Assembly (NCBI GenBank): GCA_016584305.1
Contig: JACEEZ010012922.1
Coordinates: forward strand, 117,501-181,500
Origin: Chionoecetes opilio
Taxonomy: Eukaryota; Arthropoda; Malacostraca; Decapoda; Majidae
Direction: 5' to 3'
DNA: 64,000 nt
Shown: positions 33,616 to 43,786 of the stretch, one piece after another
Layout of the letters: each line of letters begins with the position of its first letter
How positions within the stretch are numbered: position 1 is the stretch's first letter
The notes under the pieces: model-generated
The model's database searches: none
Told to the model about the DNA's origin: nothing
The model's input: the letters and a program-made list of their open reading frames with translations, nothing else
Program-made: the position numbers and the translations under genes

Positions 33616-34357
33616 TATTACCAAAATAGGTTTCCTCCCATCGCATAACTACTGCACATTATACTGAGCCGAAAATAATAGAGACAAAGTAAGCTGTAAG
33701 GCCTGTGGAGCCGGCCAACTTCTGCGGAATATCAACCACATATTCTTACCTGTAGCAGTAAGAGCACAGTTGTACGTCGATATATTGACATTGCCACCAA
33801 ACTTCACAACCATTACCACCATCTGGATCTGGTAGTCCTTGACGTATCTCTCGCTATAGAAGGCGGCGATCATGTGGTTGGTGATGGCCTGTCAGGCATC
33901 TGCCTTGCTCTTCGCCGATCAACTCGGCATGGAAAACTCCCTTCGAAAGACATAGGACATTTTTCCTTGCTTGAAAGAGCTGGCCAAGGATGAAAGTCTC
34001 GTCCTGAAAACAATTATCTTTCCTCGTCGATAGAGCGAAGACCATGTCAATGTTTGTGTCTTTTGAACGGATCGTTTCATATCTGGTACAATTATCCTTA
34101 TAGATGAATTCATTCGTTGTAGTCTTCAGCAATTATCATAGAAATATTAATCTTATGTTTTTCGATATATTTATACCATTTTGATGACTCTTAGTAGTGA
34201 CATTTCATGAAAATCCAAATTGAACTCTTGCTAAATGTAGCGCTCAGTACTTTGTCCTAAGCCGCCGTCCTAGGACGCGTTTTAGACTTTCCCCGAACCT
34301 TAGGACGCAGGGTTAGGACGAATCCTAGGACGAATCCTAAATCTATATAAGTATGGG
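33616..34357. other. Unrecognised; two minus-strand frames and CCTAGGAC words
   Basis: Minus-strand frames at 33,854-34,132 (92 codons) and 33,649-33,873 (74 codons) read like ordinary protein rather than low complexity, but I cannot place them and see no splice sites that decide it. 34,255-34,345 carries the words CCTAGGAC, CTTAGGACG and AATCCTA in both orientations. This DNA replaces the first ~150 bases of the gypsy 5' LTR. Confidence 0.35.
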
Positions 34358-34890
34358 CCCTGGCCTTAATAGCGAATACACGTGCCGCTCTGCACCACAG
34401 CCCCTTGCTATCCATCGTCGTTGAGTTGCTGCGTTTTGGTAGTTGTTGAGTCTTTGTGTACGAAGTTTGCCCTGCATTCACTTGAGTCAGTGAATAGCTA
34501 GAGGGTGTCTGAAGTTGTAGTATTTCTTGCGTAGTATTGAAAACACGTGGGTTTCACCATTTGGGTGAGGCTTTCGGGCTGCCACGTGCTAAGTTTAGTA
34601 TTAACGGACGGAAGGCGGGAAACGAATGGTTACCATGTTTTGGAGTTTTGGCTAGCACAGGAGACACTGACACACACACATCGCCTGTACACTAATTAAC
34701 CTTTGTTCTGCAAGGCCAGCTCATAACACGAATACCAGTTTCCCGTCCTTCTGGGCAGTGGGATGAGAAAGATGGGAGGTGCACTCCAGTAATAACGTAA
34801 CAGGGAAGAACTTTCCATCACCACTGTTTAACCGCCCCTAGATACAATCGCAGTAGCTTTTTGAATCGTTACGTAGCATATTTCTTCAAG

Positions 34891-37341
34891 CTGATATTTC
34901 CATTCTTGGGGATTTCAATGTTCGCCACCAGCTTTGGCTATCATCTTCTTTCACTGACCAACCTGGTGAACAGGCCTACTACTTTTCTATCCTCCAAGAC
35001 CTAGTGCAGCTGGTGCAGCACCCTAAACCGTATTCCTGACCGCCTTGGAGACACGCCCAACATTCATGATCTTTTCCTAACAACTAACCCTTCTGCTTAC
35101 TCTGTGAAACTATTCTCTTTGTTGGGTTCCTCCGATCACAATCTTATTTCTGTAACCTGTCCTATCGCTCCGGTACCGTCTCGGGACCCACCTATGCGGA
35201 GGTGCTTCTGGCACTTCAACTCAGCTAAGTGGGAAGACCTAAGGCAGTACTACTCTGATTTTCCATGGTATGATTACTGACTGCATCCATGTCAAAGACC
35301 CATCTCTTTGTGCAGAGCGCATACCTGAGGTCATAGTCTCTGGCATGGAAGCGTACATTCCACACACTTTCTCTAATCCTAAGGCCCGTCAACCTTGGTT
35401 TAACTCTGCTTGTTCTCATGCTGTCCGAGATAGAGAGGTGGCTCACAAACGGTACCGTAAACATCCATCTCCTGAAATGCATGCCCTTTATATTTATGCC
35501 CGTAATCATGCCAAATCTTTACTTCAACTTATCAAAAACTCTTTCATTCGTAGAAAATGTCAAAATCTTTCTGAATCAAATTCCTCTCATGACTTCTGGC
35601 ATCTAGCTAATAACATCTCTAACAATTTTTCTTCTTCATCTTTCCCTTCTATGCTTCACCCAGATGGCTCCACAGCTGTCTCATCTACTTCTAAGCTGAA
35701 CTCTTCGCTCAAACCTTTGCTAAAAATTCCACTCTGGTTGATGAAGGGCTTGTTCCTCCTTCTCCTCCACCCTCTGACTATATTATGCCTGTCATTAAGA
35801 TCCTTCGGAATGATGTTTTCTTTGCCCTTTCTGGCCTAGATCCTCGGAAGGCTTACGATCCTGACGGAGTCCCTCCTATTGTTCTCAAAATCTGTGCTTC
35901 TGTGCTTGCACCTTGCCTGGTCAACCTTTTCCGTCTTTGTCTATCTACTTCCACCTTTCCTTCTTGCTGGAAGTTTGCTCACATCCAACCTGTTCCTAAG
36001 AAGGGTGACCGTTATAATCCTTCAAACTACCGTCTTATAGCTTTGACATCCTGCCTTTCTAAAGTTTTTGAATCTATACTTAATAAGAAGATTCTTAAGC
36101 ATGTATCTGCTCACAATCTTCAATCTGATCGTCAGTTCGGTTTCCATAAAGGGCGATCTACTGGCAATCTTCTAGCTTTCCGAACTGAATCTTGGTCATC
36201 CTCCTTTAGGGGTTTCGGTGAAACTTTTGCTGTTGCCCTTGACATATCAAAAGCTTTTGACAGAGTCTGGCACAAATCTTTAATTTCCAAACTACCCTCA
36301 TTCGGTTTCTATCCTTCTCTCTTTACCTTCATCTTAAGTTTCCTTTCAAACCGTTCTATTGCAGCTACTGTAGACGGACATTGTTCTTCTTTTAAATCTA
36401 TCAATAATGGTGTTCCCCAGAGTTCTGTCCTATCAGCAACTCTCTTTCTATTATTCATTAATGATCTTCTAAGTCTAACTCAAAGCCCTATCCACTCCTA
36501 CGCTGATGATTCTACCCTGCATTTTTCAACGTCGTTTATTAGACGTCCAACTCAACAGGAACTAAGTGATTCACGGAGAGATGCCACCGAGCGCCTAACT
36601 TCTGATCTTTCTATAATTTCTGATTGGGGCAAAGCAAACCTTGTTTTGTTCAATGCCTCAAAAACCCAATTTCTTCACCTATCTACTCGACAAAACCTAC
36701 CAGATAACTATCCCCTCTACTTCAATGACACTCAACTGTCTCCTTCTTCTACAATGAACATTCTAGGACTATCCTTTACTAAAAATCTGAACTGGAAATC
36801 TCACATCTCATCTCTTGCTAAAACAGCTTCTAAGAAGGTAGGTGTCCTGTGGCGTCTGCGTCCCTTTTTATCTCCCTCCCAATTGCTTGCTCTCTACAGG
36901 GGCCTTATCCGCCCATGTATGGAGTATGTCTCACATGTTTGGGGAGGATCCACTCATACAGCTCTCCTAAACAGGGTTGAGTCAAAAGCTTTTCGTCTCA
37001 TCAACTCCTCTCCTCTGACTGACTGTCTTCAATCTTTAAATCATCGACGCAATGTTGCTTCTCTTGCTCTCTTCTACCGTAATTTTCATGCTCACTGCTC
37101 TTCTAAACTTGCTAACTGCATGCCTCCCCCCCTCCCGCGGCCTCGCTGCACAAGACTTTCTACTCATTCTCATCCCTATTCTGTCCATCTTCCTAATGCA
37201 AGAGTTAATCAGTATCTTTACCCTTTCATCCCTTCCACTTTATCCCTTTAACTTTGGAATTCTCTTCCTGTTTCTATTTTTCCAGTTTCCTATGACTTAA
37301 ATCTTTTCAAGAGAAGAGTAACAAGACACCTCCCGAACTAA
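34891..37341 (+). pseudogene. LINE ORF2: partial endonuclease and reverse transcriptase
   Basis: APE-like endonuclease C-terminal part with GDFN (about 34,908) and SSDHNLI (35,128-35,150). A frame change lies near 35,265 and another near 35,690. The main RT frame runs 35,785-37,251 (488 codons): fingers with LSGLDPRKAYDPDGVPPIVLK; PVPKKGDRYNPSNYRLIALT (residues 70-89); QFGFHKGRSTGNLLAFR; the first catalytic Asp in ALDISKAFDRVWHKSL (residues 151-166); NGVPQSSVLSATLFLLFINDL; and the catalytic YADD at 36,499-36,510. A TAA at 37,249-37,251 interrupts the frame. The same frame then continues with LWNSLPVS and FKRRVTRHLPN, characteristic of the C-terminus, to a stop at 37,339-37,341. All three catalytic Asp are present. 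PQSSVLSATL departs from the usual PQGSVLSPTL. Confidence 0.92.
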
Positions 37342-37490
37342 ATTGTCTCACCCCTTTTTTATTTTATTCTTTTACTGTCTTCTTTATAGGGACTGGCAAC
37401 TAAGCGGGCTGTGTTACCCATTTTTGTTGTGCCCTTGGCCAGTTCCATGTGATGTTAAAAAAAAGAAGAAAAAAAAAAAAAAAAAAAAAA
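34891..37490 (+). mobile_element. Jockey/I-type LINE inserted in the gypsy 5' LTR
   Basis: 5'-truncated copy starting inside the endonuclease domain (ISILGDFNVRHQLW at about 34,896-34,940). It ends in a poly(A) of about 22 after GATGTTAAAAAAAAG. Because the 3' LTR preserves the empty site, the boundaries are exact to a few bases. The target duplication cannot be longer than AAG and may be absent. Confidence 0.92.
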
Positions 37491-37723
37491 GTATCACTTA
37501 GAGTGGAGGTGAGAGCAGAGGGTGCTCTCACTCTTGTTTGTTTAGTGATACAGCCGGTCCTATCAGCAGCCTAGGCTGTAATCGGTAGTATACGTTTGTA
37601 TTTGAGCAGGAAAGTAGAAGGGAGGGTTACGGTTCCTCTCTTTCTCTGGATTGATGCTGGAGGGCTTCTATCGGTTCACGGTTTAGTGAACCGTCTGTTG
37701 CGCTTGAGGCCGCAGTCGTAACA

Positions 37724-37745
37724 GTGGCGACCTTGCCAGGGTACT
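37724..37745 (+). promoter_or_regulatory. Gypsy primer-binding site
   Basis: Directly after the 5' LTR end (TAACA) comes GTGGCGACCTTGCCAGG. TGG one base after the LTR is the expected complement of a tRNA CCA end. The tRNA species is not assigned. Confidence 0.6.
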
Positions 37746-37844
37746 TGAAGTGTGCTGCTACGTTAACACTGTCTTGAAGTGTAATACGTTTTGTGTTGTT
37801 TTGTGTTGTCTTTTGTATGTCAGTTGAGCGCAGCCTAGTCCACT

Positions 37845-38910
37845 ATGCCGTCTCCTGTTGGTTCACGAGAGGGTTCCCGACCAACGTCTCCCGAGCACGT
37901 GTCGTTATCCCCCGTCCCACCCCACAGTCTACTCCCTCGTCTGGCGGGTGGCCGTGGTGACAACCCCGGTATAATGCACTCCACGCCTGTATACCAGGGA
38001 GGGTTGTCGACGGAGGCTCTGTTGCAGCTGGAATTGAGGAAGTTGGAGGCAGATGAGAGAAAAGCGGAAAGGCAGTGGCAGTCTGAGGAAGCGGAGAGAC
38101 AGAGGCAGTATGAGCTGGAAAAATCTCGCTTGGAGTTCACTGCCGCCACTCGTATGTCGCCTCAGGTGCCGACGCGGGAAGACACTGTCGAGATGAGGCT
38201 CGCTAGAAGTCTCAAGCTAGTTCCGTTTTTTTAAGAGGCAAAGATGACAGAGTGGTTTAGGAGGTTTGAAAAGAAGGCTCGAGAGTTTGAGTGGCCTCGT
38301 GAACGGTGGGTTGGACTGGTAGCTAATGTGTTGCAGGGAAAAGCCCTGAAGGCGTATGATCGCATGGACGTGGATGACCTGGAGGATTATGATGAATTTA
38401 AGACATCCATCCTCAAGGTGTACGAACTTCGGCCAGAAGCATACAGGCTGCAGTTCAGAGGTGCTCCGAAAAGGCCGTCAGACACCTACGTGGCCTGTGC
38501 TAGGTATCTGGAGGAGACTCTTGGCAAGTGGCTAATGAGTGAGGTTGTGGACACCTTCAAAGACCTCAAGGAGTTAATCCTCATGGAGCACTTTACCAAC
38601 ATGGCTGACAAGGACATAGGTGCCAAGATTAGGGAGAAACGCTATAAGTGTTTGAAGGAGGCGGCAACGTGGGTCGATGACAGAGTCCTAGCTCTACGAT
38701 GGTCGGTGCCCAAGGTGGGTTGTAATACTCCGTACTCTCGGGAGAGGACTGCTGGAGTAGCAGCCTCTGTAAATAAGACCGCTTGTTAGTACAAGGAAGG
38801 TAAGGGACGGAGAGAAGCTTAGGAGTCCTTCATCTAGTCCTAAGGTAACCTGCTTCTATTGTAAGCAGACAGGTCACATCAAGATGAACTGTGCTAAGTG
38901 GAAGGCAACT
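37845..38910 (+). pseudogene. Gypsy gag (capsid and zinc knuckle)
   Basis: Start ATG at 37,845. The N-terminal ~60 residues are S/P-rich, followed by a charged coiled-coil-like stretch (LQLELRKLEADERKAERQWQ, residues 66-85). A TAA at 38,232-38,234 in a T-rich run breaks the frame. It resumes in the same frame with a capsid of the SCAN-like type (WFRRFEKKAREFEWPRERW, then LQGKALKAYDRM and RPEAYRLQFR, 38,250-38,460). It stops again at 38,787-38,789. In the next frame the CCHC knuckle CFYCKQTGHIKMNC (C-x2-C-x4-H-x4-C) lies at 38,851-38,892. Gag would package the element RNA. This copy makes no full-length product. Confidence 0.88.
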
Positions 38911-40790
38911 CAGTCTGCCAAGCCAATAACCATGATTGTTGGGTCCAGCCAAGGGGGCGGGAGAGGGTTGGAGGTGGACAAGGGTGGCGCTGTGGCCTCA
39001 GGTACACTGGGGAGTAGCCAGGAAGGCACTCCACCGGTAGAGGCCAGTGACGTGTCTTCCCGGTTAACGTCGCCCCCAGATAAGCTCTCTCGGAAGTCGC
39101 CCCTGGACTGGTGTAAGCCCTTCACGTGTCAAGGCACGGTAAAGATTGAGGTTTCCTGTTATCCAGTCACGGTGTTTCGAGACACGGGTGCACAACAACA
39201 GTCAGTGTCCAGGAATGTGACAGGAAGAGACGTTAGCACAGGATGTTACGTGCTCTGTCGGGGGATGAATTCGACGGAGTACTATGATTGTGTGCCTGTG
39301 GAGCTGGCTTGTCCTATTGTGACTGCTGCAGCTCACGTGGCTGTGGTGGATGTTCTGTCAGTGGAAGGGGTAGATTTCCTGCTGGGAAATGATTTGACAG
39401 GAGTTAGGATATTTCCTTCACCTACGCCCCGCGTCGCGGTCCCAGAGGAGACCTTTGAGGCCTCGGCTGGTGTGGAGAACGGGTGCGGGTTAGTGGAAGC
39501 CTCACTCCCCGTGTGTGCCGTCACGAGGTCCATGGCCAGGAAGGCTGTGGATAAGGACGTGCCGGTGCCCTTTCAGTTTCCTAGGACCGACTGTAGTACA
39601 TCATGGTCACCAGAGAGAGAACTCGGAGCGAGGTGTGTCACCGCAAGGGGGGTAGATACTGAGAGCGCCGGTAGGGAGGGCGACGGGTCGCACCTTGCGG
39701 GGTATACCAGAGGTGGAGCTACACTTAGCCCACCGTCCTCTCAGGTTCTTGGGGCCGACTGTAGTAAGACAGGGCCCCTGGAGGAGCTTGAGGAAAATAG
39801 GGGTGTTGCTGCAGAGGGTGGGGTGAGTGAGGGCGTCGGTGTTAAGTCTGACGCGCACCACCCTGCTGAGTGCACCGGAGGCGGGCTGACGCCAGTCCTT
39901 CGTCTGGTCAGTATCCTGGGACCGACTGTAGAAACACAGGGCTAGCGGAGGAACCGGAGGAAGGATGGGGTGCTACTGCAGAGGGTGGGGAGAGTGAGGG
40001 CGTCGGTGTTAAGTCTGACGCGCACCACCCTGCTGAGTGCACAGGAGGCGAGGTTGAAGCCAACCCTTCGCCTGGCCAGGATCCTGGGGCCGACTGTAGA
40101 AACACAGGGCTACCGGAACAGCCTGAGGAAAGATGGGGTACTGCTGCAGAGGGTGGGGAGAGTGAAGGCGTCGGTGTTAAGTCTGACGCGCACCACCCTG
40201 CTGAGTGCACCGGAGGCGGGGCTGACGCCAGCCCTTCGCCTGGTCAGGATCCTGGGGCCGACTGTAGAAACACAGGGCTACCGGAAGAACCTGAGGAAAG
40301 ATGGGGTGCTACTGCAGAGGGTGGGGAGAGTGAGGGCGTCGGTGTTAAGTTTGACGCGCACCACCCTGCTGAGTGCACCGGAGGCGAAGTTGAAGCCAGC
40401 CTTTCGCCGGGTCAGGATGCTGGGGCCGACTGTATGCCTACAGGGTCACCACCTGAAACACCCGACACTCAAGAGTCTCGTTCTGGAGGAGGAAGAGTTT
40501 GATTCCCCGGCCAGGCGCACTCGAGGGAGCACGAGGAATGGCGACGATTTACTGCCTGGTGCTCGGCTTAACACTTCACCCCTTACCTCGTTGTTTTCCA
40601 AGGAGTTGATGTCAATCAGGTCGACTGAATTAAGCCGCAAGCAGCAGGAGGACGAGACCTTGAAGCCCCTGTTTGCTAGAGGGCGGGAGGAAAAGAGTGT
40701 AGGGATAGCAGAGGAGAAGGAGGAGGAGGTGTGTGATGGCCTGTCGGTGGTGGGGGGTGGAGAAGAAGAGGGAGTTAGTGATGTGGTGTG
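38884..40790 (+). pseudogene. Gypsy protease and 56-residue tandem-repeat spacer
   Basis: After the zinc knuckle, a retropepsin-like domain has the active-site motif FRDTGAQQQSV, with DTGA at 39,181-39,192. A flap-to-C-terminal part follows, ending VDFLLGNDL (39,370-39,396), which corresponds to the ILG motif. Between protease and RT lies an acidic region with five repeats (see 39,720-40,450). A one-base loss near 39,888 shifts the frame, and the original frame ends at 39,943-39,945. Past the repeats the coding text RKQQEDETLKPLF (about 40,640-40,675) is the usual pre-RT linker in this kind of gypsy element. Confidence 0.85.
39720..40450 (+). repeat. 168-bp minisatellite encoding a 56-residue repeat
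   Basis: TCGGTGTTAAG recurs with GTTAAG at 39,841, 40,008, 40,176 and 40,344, spacings of 167, 168 and 168. 168 is a multiple of three, so the array is coding-compatible. Each unit encodes SDAHHPAECTGG, a PSPGQDPGADCRNTGLP-like stretch, then AEGGESEG. The short 167-base unit is the frameshift. A partial, more diverged unit precedes (39,720-39,835). Confidence 0.9.
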
Positions 40791-42419
40791 TTAGTGTTAT
40801 GTGGTGAGGCTCCTTTGGGTGAGCGGCCACCGCCAAAGGGACAAGGTGTAAGCCCGGAGGATGGGGCACCCTTGGTCCTGACGCTTAGTGCAGGAAAGGA
40901 GCCAGGCTTTGGAGACGTTGTTCCTGTCGAACTGTGGGAGAACAACAGTCAGGAGGCCCTCAGGGAGAAATTGCAACATCTGTCCCCGGAGAGAGGGGAG
41001 GAGATGTGTCGGCGGCTGTGGCAGTATCCCCGGGTCTTTGGCAGTGCCCCCGGGCGGACTACGTGTGCTGTGCACGACATTGATGTCGGCGATGCCGCGC
41101 CAGTAAAGCTTTCTCCCTATCGGGTTACTCCCCTCAGGTAGAAGTCCCTGGAGGAGGAAACTACTTATATGCTTGATCACAACTTGATCAAACGGGGGTC
41201 AAGTGAATGGAGTTCCCCCGTCACCCTGCAGCCCAAGCCTGATGGCAAGATCCGCTTTTGTGTCGACTTTAGAAAAGTTAATACACTGTCGAAGATTGAC
41301 ACGTACCATTTGCCCAGGGTAGACGACTCGGTGGACAAGATAGGGTCTGCCACCTACATTACAAAGGTATATTTGGTCAAGGGCTACCGGCAGGTACCCC
41401 TCTCGGAGCGTGCCAAGCAGGTGGCCAGTTTCGTGGTAAATGGGCCGGTGTATCAGTGCCAAGTAATGCCTTATGGCCTGAAAAATGCACCAGCCACCTT
41501 CCAGAGGCTCATGGATCGGGTCGTGGAGGGGGTGCCGAACTGTGCCGTGTATATTAATGACGTGGTAGTGTTTGACTCCAGCTGGGAGGATCACCTTGAC
41601 CACGTGGAGGCACTTGCCTTTGTCGCCTAGGTGAGGCCTGGCTTGGTGGTCAATTTGGACAAGTGTGAGTTTGTCCAAGCCCGGGTGCAGTACTTGGGTT
41701 ACGTTGTGGGACATGGCCAGGTGTCCCCCCCTGAAGGTAAGGTTGAGGCCATTAACAACTTTAAGGCACCTTCTTGTCGGCGAGCCCTTCAGCGTTTCCT
41801 GGGCATGATAGGGTACTATCGGCGGTTCATCAAGGGCTAATCTACGGTGCTGGCCCCCCTTACGGACTTGCTGCGAAAGGACAAGAAGTGGGAGTGGTCC
41901 GCAGAGTGTGAACAACTTTTTGATTCACTGAAGTCGTTACTCTGCCACCATCCTATCCTGCGTGCCCCTGACTTCACTAAGCCTTTTGTGCTGGCAACCG
42001 ATGCTAGTCGAGTGGGCGTGGGTTCCGCGTTATTGCAACATGGGGAGGATCAGAAGGAACACCCAGTTGCATTCTTCTCTAAGAAATTAAGTGTTTTGTG
42101 CAAGAGTAGAGTGCAAGAGTTTTTGGCCATTCTGCTGGCCTTGCAGCATTTTGAGGTGTACTTGCCTTCATATGGCCCGGTGATCAAAGTCTACTCTGAC
42201 CATCACCCGTTGCAGTTCTTGCAGCAGTTCAAGATTAAGAATCAACGTCACACTCACTGGAGTTTATTGTTGCAGGAGTACAACTTGGACGTGAAACATA
42301 TCCGAAGGGTGGTTAATGATATAGCCGATTGCCTGTCCCGCTCAGATGTGCATGAGGGCGGGGCTGAAAGAATATTTTGCTCCAGGGAACAAAATGTTCC
42401 CTTGTGGAAAGGCGTGTAA
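40788..42419 (+). pseudogene. Gypsy pol: RT and RNase H, no integrase
   Basis: One frame with three internal stops: TAG 41,139-41,141, TAG 41,628-41,630 and TAA 41,838-41,840. Linker VHDIDVGDAAPVKLSPYRV (41,075-41,130). RT: SSEWSSPVTLQPKPDGKIRFCVDFRKVN (41,196-41,282); MPYGLKNAPATFQRLM (41,467-41,514). The first catalytic Asp (expected TKxDL) is Tyr, in TKVYL, codon 41,370-41,372. The YIDD box reads YIND, Asn codon 41,556-41,558. Both are needed for polymerisation, so the enzyme would be dead even without stops. RNase H follows with TDASRVGVGSALLQ (41,998-42,040), a YSDHHPLQFL block (42,194-42,223) and the terminal NDIADCLSRSD (42,315-42,347). Integrase would normally come next. Instead about 65 bases lead to the LTR, so a deletion removed it. 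Confidence 0.93.
42400..42414 (+). promoter_or_regulatory. Gypsy polypurine tract
   Basis: GTGGAAAGGCG lies directly before the 3' LTR. It is short and interrupted by T and C, but it is in the position where the plus-strand primer forms. Confidence 0.5.
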
Positions 42420-43324
42420 CACCTGCCGGGGGGCCTGGCTGGTGTGTGTCCTCGGGTGAGTGAGGAGGAGGAGAGATAAAAGAAGTAGGTGCCCCCCCCC
42501 CCCGCCCCCTGGTTGGCCCCTCAGTCCCGCGTGGCAGAGCGGTGCCCGAGTTAGTGGAGGTCCTGGCCTTAATAGCGAATACATGTGCCGCTCTGCTCCG
42601 CAGCCTCTTGCTATCCATCGTCGTTGAGTTCCTGCGTTTTGGTAGTTGTTGAGTCTTTGTGTAGGAAATTTGCCCTGCATTCACTTGAGTCAGTGAATAG
42701 CTAGAGGGTGTCTGAAGTTGTAGTATTTCTTGCGTAGTATTGAAAACATGTGGGTTCCACCATTTGGGTGAGGCTTTCAGGCTGACCACGTGCTAAGTTT
42801 AGTATTAACGGTCGGAAGGCGGGAAACGAATGGTTACCGTGTAAAGAGTTTTGGCTGGCACAGGAGACACTGACACACACACACACATCGCCTTTACACT
42901 AATTAACCTTTGTTCTGCGAGGCCAGCTCATAACACGAATACCAGTTTCCCGTCCTTCTGGGCAGTGGGATGAGAAAGATGGGAGGTGCACTCCAGTAAT
43001 AACGTAACAGTGAGGAACTTTCCATCACCACTGTGTAACCGCCCCTAGATACAATCGCGGTAGCTTTTTGAAGCGTTACGTAGCATAGTTCTTCAAGTAT
43101 CACTTAGAGTGGAGGTGAGAGCAGAGGGTGCTCTCACTCTTGTTTGTTTAGTAATACAGCCGGGCCTGTTAGTAGCCTAGGCTGTAATCGGTAGTATACG
43201 TTTGTATTTGACCAGGAGAGTAGAAGGGAGGGTTACGGCTCCTCTCTTTCTCTGGATAGAAGCTGGAGAGCTTTTATCGGTTCACGGTTTAGTGAACAGT
43301 CTGTTGCGCTTGAGGCATAGTCGT

Positions 43325-43328
<4 letters not shown>
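42415..43328 (+). repeat. 3' LTR of the gypsy element (914 bp)
   Basis: Starts TGTAACACC and ends GTCGTAACA, giving TG..CA termini with a short inverted repeat. Contains a poly(C) run (42,493-42,503) and an (AC)n stretch near 42,875. The first ~140 bases also match the fragment at 14,133-14,290. It abuts a (TA)n tract. Confidence 0.93.

Positions 43329-43410
<82 letters not shown>
43329..43410. repeat. (TA)n microsatellite
   Basis: Almost pure (TA)n between the gypsy LTR end and the left terminus of the next DNA transposon. The same kind of tract flanks the transposon on its right side, so the transposon probably inserted into one TA array. Confidence 0.95.
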
Positions 43411-43617
43411 GGGTGCGTCAAAAAATTGAAAGTGTTCGGATTTTAACGCGGACTCCGGCAGTTCATGTGTATTGATGAGAAAGCACTACCAGCAAAATCT
43501 TAGTCTTGTAGCGTGACATCTTCATGTCGCGCAGACGCTTCGAAGTTTGTCCCTATTGCACCACCCCATGCAACGAAAGCATGATCCCGCTTCGCACAGT
43601 TTTGTGGGAAGATGTGG

Positions 43618-43781
43618 TTTCAGCATAGGTTTATCCTGTTATTGACTTGTTTATTCTCCTGTTTATTATTCTTCTGTTTATAGACTTGGTTTTAAGTTGT
43701 TTCAGTATTGGTTTATCCTGTTATTGACGTGTTTATTCTCCTTTTTATTATTATTCTGTTTATTGACTTGTTTTTCTTTTT
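43618..43781 (+). repeat. 82-bp tandem duplication before the transposase
   Basis: Units start TTTCAGCATAGG (43,618) and TTTCAGTATTGG (43,700). Both are T-rich, and the second runs into TTTTTTACAG|ATG, a typical 3' splice site at 43,786/43,787. The leader is therefore probably an intron. Confidence 0.8.
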
Positions 43782-43786
43782 TACAG

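Larger units (their letters stand above)
34358..37723 (+). repeat. 5' LTR (5'-truncated, split by LINE)
   Basis: 34,358-34,890 matches 42,563-43,097 of the 3' LTR, and 37,492-37,723 matches 43,098-43,328. The first ~148 bases found in the 3' LTR are absent here. The right end is GTCGTAACA. The LINE lies exactly between TTCTTCAAG and TATCACTTAG, which are joined in the 3' LTR. Confidence 0.92.
34358..43328 (+). mobile_element. Ty3/gypsy LTR retrotransposon, defective and nested
   Basis: Order: truncated 5' LTR (34,358-34,890 and 37,492-37,723, split by a LINE), primer-binding site, gag, protease, RT and RNase H, polypurine tract, 3' LTR (42,415-43,328). The gene order and the SCAN-like gag wording mark Ty3/gypsy. 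The integrase is missing: RNase H runs almost directly into the 3' LTR. With at least four in-frame stops, frameshifts and lost catalytic residues, it cannot be autonomous. Both LTRs share polymorphisms spread along their length, so the insertion is old enough to have diverged. Confidence 0.93.

Noticed and set aside
33649..34132. Minus-strand frames as a host exon
   Set aside because: No splice signals or family motif decide it; kept only as an unrecognised region.
37052..37300. Overlapping frame at the 3' end of the Jockey LINE
   Set aside because: Shadow of the RT C-terminus in another frame.
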